The notes below the pieces were generated by a model. It had not been told where the DNA came from. It did no database searches and saw only the letters and a list, made by a program, of their open reading frames with translations. Source: Lachnoclostridium sp. UBA1241 (GTDB lineage: Bacteria > Bacillota > Clostridia > Lachnospirales > Lachnospiraceae). Taken from it: a DNA stretch of 11,108 nucleotides. Each line of letters starts with the position of its first letter. Positions within the stretch are counted from its first letter, which is position 1. Shown here piece by piece: positions 4,912 to 11,108 of this stretch. The position numbers were made by a program, and so were the translations under genes. Location: the NCBI GenBank assembly GCA_002308955.1, contig DBWJ01000045.1, positions 1 through 11,108 of the forward strand, written 5' to 3'.

Positions 4912-6516
4912 ATGGAAGAACGCAGGATAAAATCACTTCGGATTAAGATGGTGGCGGCATTCGTTCTGGTAACGATCGGCATTCTGATCGGGACCTGGAT
5001 GCTCACCGTTTTTGTGCTGCCGAAGGTTTATCTGAAATCGAAACTGAATGACCTGATCAGCACGTTCGACGCCGTTGAAGTCCTGCTGTCCCAGACGGAC
5101 GAATTTACGGACGACACGACCCTGAGCCTGAACAGTCTGCAGAGCGGCAAGAACGTTTCCGTGCTTGTCATGGACGCGAAGAGCCCGTTCGTGCGGGATC
5201 CTCTTTACACAAATGCGACACGTAAGCTGCAGGACCGGATGATTGATCTCGAGCTGATGAAAGCGAAGATCAAGTTCGGTGACAGCCATTGGGACGCGGA
5301 GATCCTCCGCGAGACGGACCGCTACCAGGTCTACGAGATGGAGAGCGTTGACGAGAACGGCTCGATCATTCAGACGAGCCGGAGCGAAAGCGAAGAACGG
5401 AGTTCCGTGAAGCAGGAGAAGACGGAAGGCACGTACATCGATCTGTGCGGATATGTCGGCGACCGGTACTACGTGTACCTGAGCATCGACTACCAGAGCA
5501 TTACCAAGTCTACAACGATTGCGTCCGATTTCCAGCTGAAGGTAGCAATCGGAATTCTGTTCGTTGCGGCAATTATCATCTTCCTGCTGTGCCGCATGGT
5601 TACGAGACCGATTGAGAAGATGTGCGTCGTAGCCGAGAAGATGTGCGACATGGATTTCGAAGCCCGCTGTCCGGAGGACCGGAGCGATGAGATCGGCGAG
5701 CTCGGAAGATCCCTGAATGTTCTGTCGGAACGCCTGCAGGAGACCATCGGAGACCTGAAGAAGGCGAACAATGAACTCGAGCACGATATCCGAAAGAAGG
5801 AAGAAATCGAGAACATGCGGAGCGATTTCATCTCGAACGTATCCCATGAGTTGAAAACCCCGATTGCCCTGATCCAGGGCTACGCGGAAGGCCTTCAGGA
5901 CAACATCAATGATGACCCCGAGAGCCGGAACTACTACTGCGAGGTTATCATCGACGAGGCAGCCAAGATGAACGGCATCGTTAAGAAGCTTCTGTCGTTA
6001 AACCAGCTGGAGTACGGCGAGCAGGCGCTCGAGTATGACCGCTTTGATATCTTCGACGTACTTCGCGGGGTACTGAGGGACACCGAAATCCTGCAGAAAC
6101 AGCAGGAGGTAACCGTACATTTTTACGACGACGGTCCCTGCTATGTATGGGCGGATGAGTACCGCGTCGAGGAGGTCGTGACCAATTACATAAGCAACGC
6201 GTTTCATCACGTCAGCCGCTCGAAAGAGATTGCGGTTTCCGTGAAAAAAACTGATGCAACCGTGCGCGTTTCCGTGTATAATACAGGAGAGCAGATTCCG
6301 GAGGAAGATCTCGATAAAGTCTGGATCAAATTCTACAAAGTGGACAAGGCCAGAACGCGGGAATACGGCGGTACCGGAATCGGTCTTTCGGTTGTCAAAG
6401 CCGTGATGGATGCCCACAATCAGAAGTGCGGCGTGATCAATCACGAAGGCGGCGTGGAGTTCTGGTTTGAACTCGAGGCGGCCGACGGACAGAGTGAGAA
6501 AAAACAGGAGCAATAA
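4912..6516 (+). CDS. Membrane sensor histidine kinase (HAMP, HisKA, HATPase_c)
   Basis: This 534-residue kinase likely phosphorylates the upstream OmpR-type regulator. Transmembrane segment 1 spans about 13-36 and segment 2 about 209-228, enclosing an extracellular sensor region of about 170 residues that I do not recognise. A HAMP linker (about 229-282) with TRPIEKM follows, then a coiled region into the dimerisation domain. His312 lies in FISNVSHELKTPIA. In the ATPase domain, the N box is NYISNA (425-430), with Asn425 and Asn429. The G1 box is YNTGEQIP (456-463), with Asn457 where Asp is usual, as in many clostridial kinases. The F box is WIKFYK, and the G2 box GGTGIGLSVVK (486-496). All core motifs are present. 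CGGAG (4898-4902) precedes the start. Its stop is 2 bases before hisH, indicating a shared transcript. Confidence 0.95.
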   Translation: MEERRIKSLRIKMVAAFVLVTIGILIGTWMLTVFVLPKVYLKSKLNDLISTFDAVEVLLSQTDEFTDDTTLSLNSLQSGKNVSVLVMDAKSPFVRDPLYTNATRKLQDRMIDLELMKAKIKFGDSHWDAEILRETDRYQVYEMESVDENGSIIQTSRSESEERSSVKQEKTEGTYIDLCGYVGDRYYVYLSIDYQSITKSTTIASDFQLKVAIGILFVAAIIIFLLCRMVTRPIEKMCVVAEKMCDMDFEARCPEDRSDEIGELGRSLNVLSERLQETIGDLKKANNELEHDIRKKEEIENMRSDFISNVSHELKTPIALIQGYAEGLQDNINDDPESRNYYCEVIIDEAAKMNGIVKKLLSLNQLEYGEQALEYDRFDIFDVLRGVLRDTEILQKQQEVTVHFYDDGPCYVWADEYRVEEVVTNYISNAFHHVSRSKEIAVSVKKTDATVRVSVYNTGEQIPEEDLDKVWIKFYKVDKARTREYGGTGIGLSVVKAVMDAHNQKCGVINHEGGVEFWFELEAADGQSEKKQEQ

Positions 6517-6518
6517 CG

Positions 6519-7124
6519 ATGATAGCAGTCATAGATTATGATGCCGGCAATATCCGAAGCGTAGAACATGCGCTTGCCGCTCTCGGATTTGACCATACGG
6601 TGACAAGAGATCCCGAAGTCATCCGGAAAGCCGATAAGGTAATCCTTCCGGGTGTCGGAGCCTTCGGTGATGCTATGGGCAAATTGGACACCTACGGCCT
6701 TACAGACGTGATCCGTGAGGTAGTAGCTGCGGGGAAACCGTTTCTCGGAATCTGCCTCGGGCTTCAGCTGATGTTCGATGAGAGTGAGGAAAGCCCCGGC
6801 GTCCGCGGACTGTCGGTCCTTCCGGGTAAGATTGTTAGACTTCCCGAGGGCGGCGGACGGAAGATTCCGCACATCGGCTGGAATGACCTTTCCTTCCCGA
6901 AGGAAAGCCGCCTCTTCGCGGGGATTCCGGAGCACAGCTATGTATACTTCGTGCACTCGTATTACCTGCAGGCGGACGACCCGGGTGTCGTAGCCGCAAC
7001 GACCGAATACGGAGCGACGGTACATGCAGCGGTTGAGTCCGGCAACGTTTTCGCGTGCCAGTTCCATCCCGAGAAGAGCGGTGATGTGGGTATGGCAATT
7101 CTTCGAAATTTCGGCAACCTGTAA
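6519..7124 (+). CDS. hisH: Imidazole glycerol phosphate synthase, glutamine amidotransferase subunit HisH
   Basis: This 201-residue class I glutamine amidotransferase releases ammonia from glutamine. The ammonia is channelled to HisF for histidine synthesis, a step that also yields the purine intermediate AICAR. The oxyanion-strand motif PGVGAF is at 44-49, nucleophile Cys79 lies in GICLGLQLMF (77-86), and the other triad residues are His183 and Glu185 in QFHPEKS. The HisH-typical segments KIPHIGWND (115-123) and YFVHSYY (143-149) distinguish it from other amidotransferases. Its length is normal for the family. The ribosome binding site CAGGAG (6505-6510) lies inside the kinase gene and the start is 2 bases after its stop, so translation is probably coupled. 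hisF follows after 12 bases. Confidence 0.97.
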   Translation: MIAVIDYDAGNIRSVEHALAALGFDHTVTRDPEVIRKADKVILPGVGAFGDAMGKLDTYGLTDVIREVVAAGKPFLGICLGLQLMFDESEESPGVRGLSVLPGKIVRLPEGGGRKIPHIGWNDLSFPKESRLFAGIPEHSYVYFVHSYYLQADDPGVVAATTEYGATVHAAVESGNVFACQFHPEKSGDVGMAILRNFGNL

Positions 7125-7136
7125 AAGGAGTCTTTT

Positions 7137-7895
7137 ATGTTTACGAAACGTATCATTCCCTGCCTTGATGTCCACAACGGGCGCGTGGTAAAGGGAATCA
7201 ATTTTGTGAATCTGCGTGACGCGGGCGATCCCGTCGAGGTCGGAAAGGCCTACGGTGTTGCCGGCGCGGACGAGCTTGTCTTTCTGGATATTACGGCATC
7301 CTCCGATGCGCGCGACATCCGTGCGGAGATGGTCCGCAAGGTGGCTGAGACGGTATTCATCCCATTTACCGTCGGAGGAGGAATCCGGAGCGTTGATGAC
7401 TTCCGGATGATCCTTCGGGAAGGCGCCGACAAGGTTGCGGTGAACTCCGCCGCGATCATGGATCCCGAGCTCATAAGCCGCGCGGCCGACAAATTCGGCA
7501 GCCAGTGCGTGGTCTGCGCGATCGACGCGAAGCGCTCCGATGACGGAACGTTCCATGTATTCAAGAACGGCGGACGGATTGACATGGGGCTTGACGCGAT
7601 CGAGTGGGCGAAGAAGGCGGAGCGCCTCGGCGCCGGCGAGATCCTTCTCACGAGCATGGACTGTGACGGCACGAAGGACGGCTACGACTTAGAACTGACC
7701 AGGAAGGTTGCGGACGCCGTGAAGATTCCGGTGATCGCCTCGGGCGGAGCCGGTACGAAAGAACACTTTTACGACGCTTTGACCAAGGGCGGCGCAGACG
7801 CGGCGCTTGCGGCAACGCTGTTCCACTATAAGGAACTGGAAATCTCTGAGGTAAAGGAATACCTGCGCGGACGGGGCGTAAGCGTCCGGCTGTAG
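7137..7895 (+). CDS. hisF: Imidazole glycerol phosphate synthase, cyclase subunit HisF
   Basis: This 252-residue (beta/alpha)8 barrel uses ammonia from HisH to convert PRFAR into imidazole glycerol phosphate plus AICAR, the fifth step of histidine synthesis. Catalytic Asp11 (IIPCLDV) and Asp130 (CAIDAK) are both present. Phosphate-binding segments VGGGIRS (79-85) and IASGGAGT are intact, as is the LLTSMDCDGTKDGYD loop (170-184). The length matches the family. AAAAGGAG (7123-7130), which overlaps the hisH stop, gives a strong initiation signal. The subunits sit side by side as expected for a heterodimer, but no other his gene occurs in the window. Confidence 0.97.
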   Translation: MFTKRIIPCLDVHNGRVVKGINFVNLRDAGDPVEVGKAYGVAGADELVFLDITASSDARDIRAEMVRKVAETVFIPFTVGGGIRSVDDFRMILREGADKVAVNSAAIMDPELISRAADKFGSQCVVCAIDAKRSDDGTFHVFKNGGRIDMGLDAIEWAKKAERLGAGEILLTSMDCDGTKDGYDLELTRKVADAVKIPVIASGGAGTKEHFYDALTKGGADAALAATLFHYKELEISEVKEYLRGRGVSVRL

Positions 7896-7923
7896 ACAGC
7901 AGGCCAGGCAACGGAGGAGAGCA

Positions 7924-8595
7924 ATGGGGGCTATTGACGAGTGGCTGCCGGCAATCGGCGACGAGTTTTCGAAGGATTATTACAAGCAGCTGGCGAAGTT
8001 CGTCAACTGGGAGTATCAGCAGCATACGGTGTACCCGCCGAAGGACGAAATCTTCTCGGCATTCCGCCTGACGCCGCTTTCGAAGGTGAAGGTCGTGATA
8101 CTCGGCCAGGACCCGTATCACGAGCCGAATCAGGCTCACGGACTGTGCTTCTCGGTGCGCCCGGGAACGGAGATTCCGCCGTCTTTGGTCAACATCTATA
8201 AAGAACTGCAGGACGACCTAGGGTGCTACATTCCGAACAACGGTTATCTCGTCAAATGGGCAGAGCAGGGCGTGCTTTTGCTGAATACGCTTCTTACCGT
8301 GCGTGCGCATGTCGCATTTTCCCATAAAGGCGCAGGCTGGGAGCGGTTTACGGACGCGGTCATCGAGGCGCTGAACCGCGAAAACCGTCCGATCGTTTTT
8401 CTGCTGTGGGGAAGTCCCGCGCAGCGGAAAGCGGAGATGCTTAACAATCCGAACCACCTGATCCTGAAGGCGCCGCACCCGAGTCCCTTATCCGCTTACC
8501 GCGGGTTCTTCGGCTGTAAGCATTTCAGCAAGGCAAACCGGTTTTTACAGGAACACGGGGAAACCCCGATTGACTGGCAGATCGAGAATATATAA
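7924..8595 (+). CDS. ung: Uracil-DNA glycosylase, family 1
   Basis: This 223-residue base-excision repair enzyme removes uracil from DNA after cytosine deamination or dUMP incorporation. The water-activating loop GQDPYH (61-66) carries catalytic Asp63. The Ser-Pro-rich segment around PPSLVNIYKEL (85-95) is present. Uracil-binding Asn121 lies in LLLNTLLTVR, and the minor-groove intercalation loop HPSPLSAYRG spans 185-194 with catalytic His185. These are the signatures of the UNG family rather than families 4 or 5. Length is normal. CGGAGGAG (7912-7919) lies 4 bases before the ATG. It sits between hisF (28-base gap) and an AraC-type regulator (14-base gap) and is probably co-transcribed with both. 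Confidence 0.97.
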   Translation: MGAIDEWLPAIGDEFSKDYYKQLAKFVNWEYQQHTVYPPKDEIFSAFRLTPLSKVKVVILGQDPYHEPNQAHGLCFSVRPGTEIPPSLVNIYKELQDDLGCYIPNNGYLVKWAEQGVLLLNTLLTVRAHVAFSHKGAGWERFTDAVIEALNRENRPIVFLLWGSPAQRKAEMLNNPNHLILKAPHPSPLSAYRGFFGCKHFSKANRFLQEHGETPIDWQIENI

Positions 8596-8609
8596 ACGGA
8601 GGCCGCAAA

Positions 8610-9467
8610 ATGGCAGAAACCTTATCCGACATTTCCTATCAGGAACTGCATCCGACTATCTGGTACTGCAGCCGTGTCCGGGACAGCCGTCTTGCCCGGT
8701 ATCATTCGCACAAGATTATTGAGATCGCTTTCGTGCTTGCCGGAACGGGGCAGTATTTCGTTGACGGCGTAACCTACGACGTTAAGCAGGGAGACCTGAT
8801 CATCTGCAACCCCGGCGTAATGCATCAGAGCATCGTAACGGACCCGTCCGATCCGACGCTCGAATTCGTATGCGGTTTTTCCGATATTCATCTGATCGAC
8901 ATGCCGGAGAACCGGATTGTCCTTCCCGACAATTCGCCGATCCTTCCGCTGACAAGCGAAACGAAGCGTGAGATCAGCCGCTGCTGTTACGAGATTATCG
9001 AAGAGAACGGCTCTTCCGAACCGGGCCGTTATTATATGATCCAGGCGCAGATGATGCGCATGCTTGTTCTCATATTCCGCGCTTTGAAGGGACATCAGAA
9101 GACTGCTGCGGAAGGCGTAAACTTCGAGAGTTACTCGAAGGGCTACGTGGTGAAGAACATTCTGAACTTTTTAAACGAGAACTACGCGCAGCATGTGTCG
9201 CTCGACCAGATTGCGAAGAATATGTACTTAAGCCCGGTGTACATTTCGAAAATTTTCAAGGAGCAGACCGGAGATTCGCCGATCAACTATCTGATCAACG
9301 TCCGCCTCGAGAAGGCCAAGGAGATGCTTGAGGACGGGCGGGGCAACATCCGCAGTATATCCGCCATGGTCGGATATGAGGATGTGTACCATTTCAGTAA
9401 GCTTTTCAAAAAGCATTACGGCGTGTCCCCGATGAATTACCGCAAGAAAATCGAAGAGGAGGACTGA
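8610..9467 (+). CDS. AraC-family transcriptional regulator with N-terminal cupin domain
   Basis: This 285-residue regulator has an N-terminal cupin-type sensing domain (about 15-100). It includes YHSHKIIEIAFVLAGTGQYF (31-50), with His32 and His34, and the GDLIICNPGVMHQ segment (61-73). A linker follows, then two helix-turn-helix units (about 185-280). HTH1 is SLDQIAKNMYLSPVYISKIF (197-216). HTH2 is ISAMVGYEDVYHFSKLFKK (250-268), ending in the family signature HYGVSPMNYRK (269-279). The fold is that of sugar- or small-molecule-responsive regulators, but the ligand cannot be read. No transporter or sugar enzyme adjoins it, so its targets may lie elsewhere or it may regulate its own operon. ACGGAGG (8596-8602) lies 7 bases upstream of the start. 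Confidence 0.95.
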   Translation: MAETLSDISYQELHPTIWYCSRVRDSRLARYHSHKIIEIAFVLAGTGQYFVDGVTYDVKQGDLIICNPGVMHQSIVTDPSDPTLEFVCGFSDIHLIDMPENRIVLPDNSPILPLTSETKREISRCCYEIIEENGSSEPGRYYMIQAQMMRMLVLIFRALKGHQKTAAEGVNFESYSKGYVVKNILNFLNENYAQHVSLDQIAKNMYLSPVYISKIFKEQTGDSPINYLINVRLEKAKEMLEDGRGNIRSISAMVGYEDVYHFSKLFKKHYGVSPMNYRKKIEEED

Positions 9468-9470
9468 CCT

Positions 9471-10220
9471 ATGGATGAGAACACGGCTTTACTGACCCAA
9501 TGGATGAAAGAGACGGACAATATCGTATTCTTCGGTGGCGCAGGCGTTTCGACCGCGAGCAACATTCCGGATTTCCGCAGTTCGAACGGCCTGTATGTAC
9601 AGAAGCTGAACCGCCAGTGCTCCCCTGAGGAGATGGTGTCCCACACGTTTCTGATGCGTCACACCGAGGATTTCTTCGATTTCTACAAGAAGTACCTTGT
9701 GTATCCCGAGGCAAAGCCGAACCAGGCGCATTACGCCCTTGCGGATCTTGAGAAGATGGGCAAGCTTCGGGCAATCGTTACACAGAACATCGACGGCCTG
9801 CATCAGGCAGCCGGTTCGAAAGAGGTATACGAGATTCACGGAACCGTGCATAAGAATTACTGCGTGTCCTGCGGAAAGCAGTTCGATTCGGATTATGTCA
9901 TGAAGTGCGAAGGCGTCCCCAAATGCGACTCCTGCGGCGCCATGGTCCGTCCGGATGTCGTACTCTACGAGGAGGGGCTTTCCGACTGGCTTCTGTCTAA
10001 GAGCATCCGAGCCATCGAGAAGGCGGACATGCTGATCATCGGCGGAACCTCGCTGATCGTTTATCCGGCAGCCGGCCTTGTGCATTATTTCCGCGGAAAG
10101 CATCTTGTATTGATCAATAAGAGCGTGACAAGCGCGGATTCGATGGCCGATCTGGTCATTCACGACGATATCGCGAAGGTGCTTCGTGAAGCCGTAGACG
10201 GGCTTGCCGGGGAAGCATAA
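9471..10220 (+). CDS. Sirtuin, NAD-dependent protein deacylase (Sir2 family)
   Basis: This 249-residue cytoplasmic enzyme removes acyl groups from protein lysines using NAD. NAD-binding motifs are GGAGVSTAS (22-30) and IPDFRS (32-37). QNIDGLH (105-111) and catalytic His123 in EIHGTV are intact. Four zinc cysteines are present: Cys131-x2-Cys134 and Cys152-x2-Cys155. The second NAD-binding segment is GGTSLIVYPAAGL (191-203). Where many sirtuins read RPxVVxFGE, this one reads RPDVVLYEE (160-168). I see no Tyr/Arg pair typical of desuccinylases, so deacetylase activity is more likely. The start is three bases after the araC stop, and its ribosome binding site AGAGGAGG (9455-9462) is inside that gene, so the two are translationally linked. 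Confidence 0.96.
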   Translation: MDENTALLTQWMKETDNIVFFGGAGVSTASNIPDFRSSNGLYVQKLNRQCSPEEMVSHTFLMRHTEDFFDFYKKYLVYPEAKPNQAHYALADLEKMGKLRAIVTQNIDGLHQAAGSKEVYEIHGTVHKNYCVSCGKQFDSDYVMKCEGVPKCDSCGAMVRPDVVLYEEGLSDWLLSKSIRAIEKADMLIIGGTSLIVYPAAGLVHYFRGKHLVLINKSVTSADSMADLVIHDDIAKVLREAVDGLAGEA

Positions 10221-10318
10221 CGGCGGAAGGAAAGCAGCAGACATCTCGCTTAATCGTAACGGCGGAAGGAAACCGGCAGACCGGATTGTCTGCGAAGCAT
10301 AAGTTCGGAAAGAAAGGA
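10218..10318 (+). repeat. Short imperfect repeats with ribosome-binding-site-like cores between sirtuin and ftsH
   Basis: TAACGGCGGAAGGAAA occurs exactly at 10218-10233 and 10257-10272, 39 bases apart. A degenerate third copy is TAAGTTCGGAAAGAAA (10300-10315). The first and third copies are also both preceded by GAAGCA (10212-10217, 10294-10299). The first copy includes the sirtuin stop codon. The third overlaps the probable ftsH ribosome binding site. A 6-bp hairpin GCAGAC/GTCTGC (10276-10293) lies between copies two and three and lacks a T run, so it is not a terminator. The pattern suggests local tandem duplication. Confidence 0.7.
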
Positions 10319-10326
10319 ACAAAAAC

Positions 10327-11108
10327 GTGGAGAATAATTCCGACAACGAAAAGAAAAACGGCGAAGGCGGCGGAAAGAAAGGTCTTGCCGCGCGGATTAT
10401 CATTACGATAATCGTAACTATGGTATTTATCGCCGGTTACATGGCGATCAATAACTACACCGATTCGCTGAAGCATAAGGAAATCACCTACGACGAGTTT
10501 GTCAAGATGGTGGAGGACAATAACGTCAAGGAAGTCGAGATCCAGGCGGACTATGACCGGATCATCATTAAACCTGTGACCGCCCCGGACGAGATTGTGG
10601 AGTATTATTACACCGGTATCGTGGACGATGAGTCGCTGCCGCAGTTCCTTCTTGACCACAACATCAAGTTCGGACGGAAGATCGTCAACAAGAGCTCGAC
10701 CTTCGTGGACTTCATCATTGCGTACATCCTTCCCTTCGCTCTGATTTATCTGGTCATGTGGCTTCTGTTCCGCATGATCAGTAAGAGCGGCGGAATCGGC
10801 GGCGTCGGCGGTGTCGGCAAGAGCCGTGCCAAGATGTATGTGGAGAATGAAACCGGTGTCACATTTAAGGATGTGGCAGGCCAGGAGGAAGCCAAGGACT
10901 CCGTTATGGAGCTTGTGGATTTCCTGCATGATCCCGCAAAGTATACGAGAATCGGAGCGAAGCTTCCGAAGGGCGCCCTTTTAGTAGGACCTCCCGGAAC
11001 CGGTAAGACGCTCCTTGCGAAGGCCGTTGCCGGTGAGGCGCATGTACCGTTCTTCTCACTGTCCGGCTCGGACTTCGTCGAGATGTTCGTCGGTGTCGGC
11101 GCATCCCG
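10327..11108 (+). CDS. ftsH: ATP-dependent zinc metalloprotease FtsH (N-terminal part, cut by window end)
   Basis: The reading frame is open from a GTG at 10327 to the window end, giving 260 complete codons. FtsH is a membrane-bound AAA+ protease that degrades unneeded membrane and regulatory proteins. Transmembrane segment 1 covers about 20-41, followed by the extracytoplasmic FtsH domain (about 42-125) with ITYDEFVKMVED, and transmembrane segment 2 at about 129-150. After a Gly-rich linker come TFKDVAGQEEAK and the AAA+ Walker A motif GPPGTGKT (221-228). FVEMFVGVGAS then includes the pore loop. The zinc-binding HEXXH site lies beyond the window. GTG is chosen as the start because AAAGGA (10313-10318) lies 8 bases upstream and the charged Asn/Lys-rich N-terminus is typical; no ATG lies before the first membrane segment. 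It is probably read from the upstream operon or from a promoter I could not identify. Confidence 0.95.
   Translation, partial: MENNSDNEKKNGEGGGKKGLAARIIITIIVTMVFIAGYMAINNYTDSLKHKEITYDEFVKMVEDNNVKEVEIQADYDRIIIKPVTAPDEIVEYYYTGIVDDESLPQFLLDHNIKFGRKIVNKSSTFVDFIIAYILPFALIYLVMWLLFRMISKSGGIGGVGGVGKSRAKMYVENETGVTFKDVAGQEEAKDSVMELVDFLHDPAKYTRIGAKLPKGALLVGPPGTGKTLLAKAVAGEAHVPFFSLSGSDFVEMFVGVGAS

Noticed and set aside
6441..7556. Long open frame of 371 codons on the minus strand opposite hisH and hisF.
   Set aside because: It lies entirely against well-conserved genes, has no recognisable motif and looks like a product of codon bias in GC-rich coding DNA. The same applies to the minus-strand frames at 4933-5847, 3155-3922 and 9489-10403.
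10218..10315. Repeats before ftsH as a CRISPR array.
   Set aside because: There are only two exact copies and one degenerate copy of 16 bases, the intervening stretches are short and unequal, and no cas gene is near.

Overview
The window looks like chromosomal DNA of a Gram-positive member of the Clostridia, most likely Lachnospiraceae. This rests on strong GGAGG-type ribosome binding sites, tRNA genes without an encoded CCA end, a DUF5688-type protein, small acidic proteins of a Lachnospiraceae style, and clostridial-style OmpR/HAMP two-component proteins. It is a conserved chromosomal segment. I see no insertion sequence, phage gene, CRISPR array, rRNA or origin.

Left part (1-3160) holds short independent units. 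The 3' end of a tRNA (probably tRNA-Pro) is followed by two tandem terminators, a DUF5688 gene with its own promoter, and a 60-residue orphan protein. On the minus strand are tRNA-Arg(CCG), which faces the 60-residue gene across a shared bidirectional terminator, and a short-chain dehydrogenase. Then comes an AT-richer pair of overlapping small genes at 2845-3160, driven by a near-consensus promoter. The first of the pair looks like the N- and C-terminal ends of a longer protein joined by an internal deletion. The second may be its intact small partner. This is the most unusual spot in the window, but the interpretation depends on remembered family features.

Middle part (3162-4054) is one gene with a good extended -10 promoter. 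It encodes a surface lipoprotein with a divergent cyclophilin-type peptidyl-prolyl isomerase domain.

Right part (4168-11108) is one long co-directional run: OmpR-family response regulator, intrinsic-terminator-like hairpin, sensor histidine kinase, hisH, hisF, uracil-DNA glycosylase, AraC-family regulator, sirtuin, and the start of ftsH, which runs off the end. From the kinase to the sirtuin the gaps are 2-28 bases, so co-transcription is likely. HisH and HisF form imidazole-glycerol-phosphate synthase, yet no other histidine gene is present. The run mixes envelope sensing, histidine/purine-linked metabolism, base-excision repair, transcriptional control, NAD-dependent deacylation and membrane proteolysis.

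All function calls come from reading motifs in the translated sequence. Promoters and terminators are pattern calls only.
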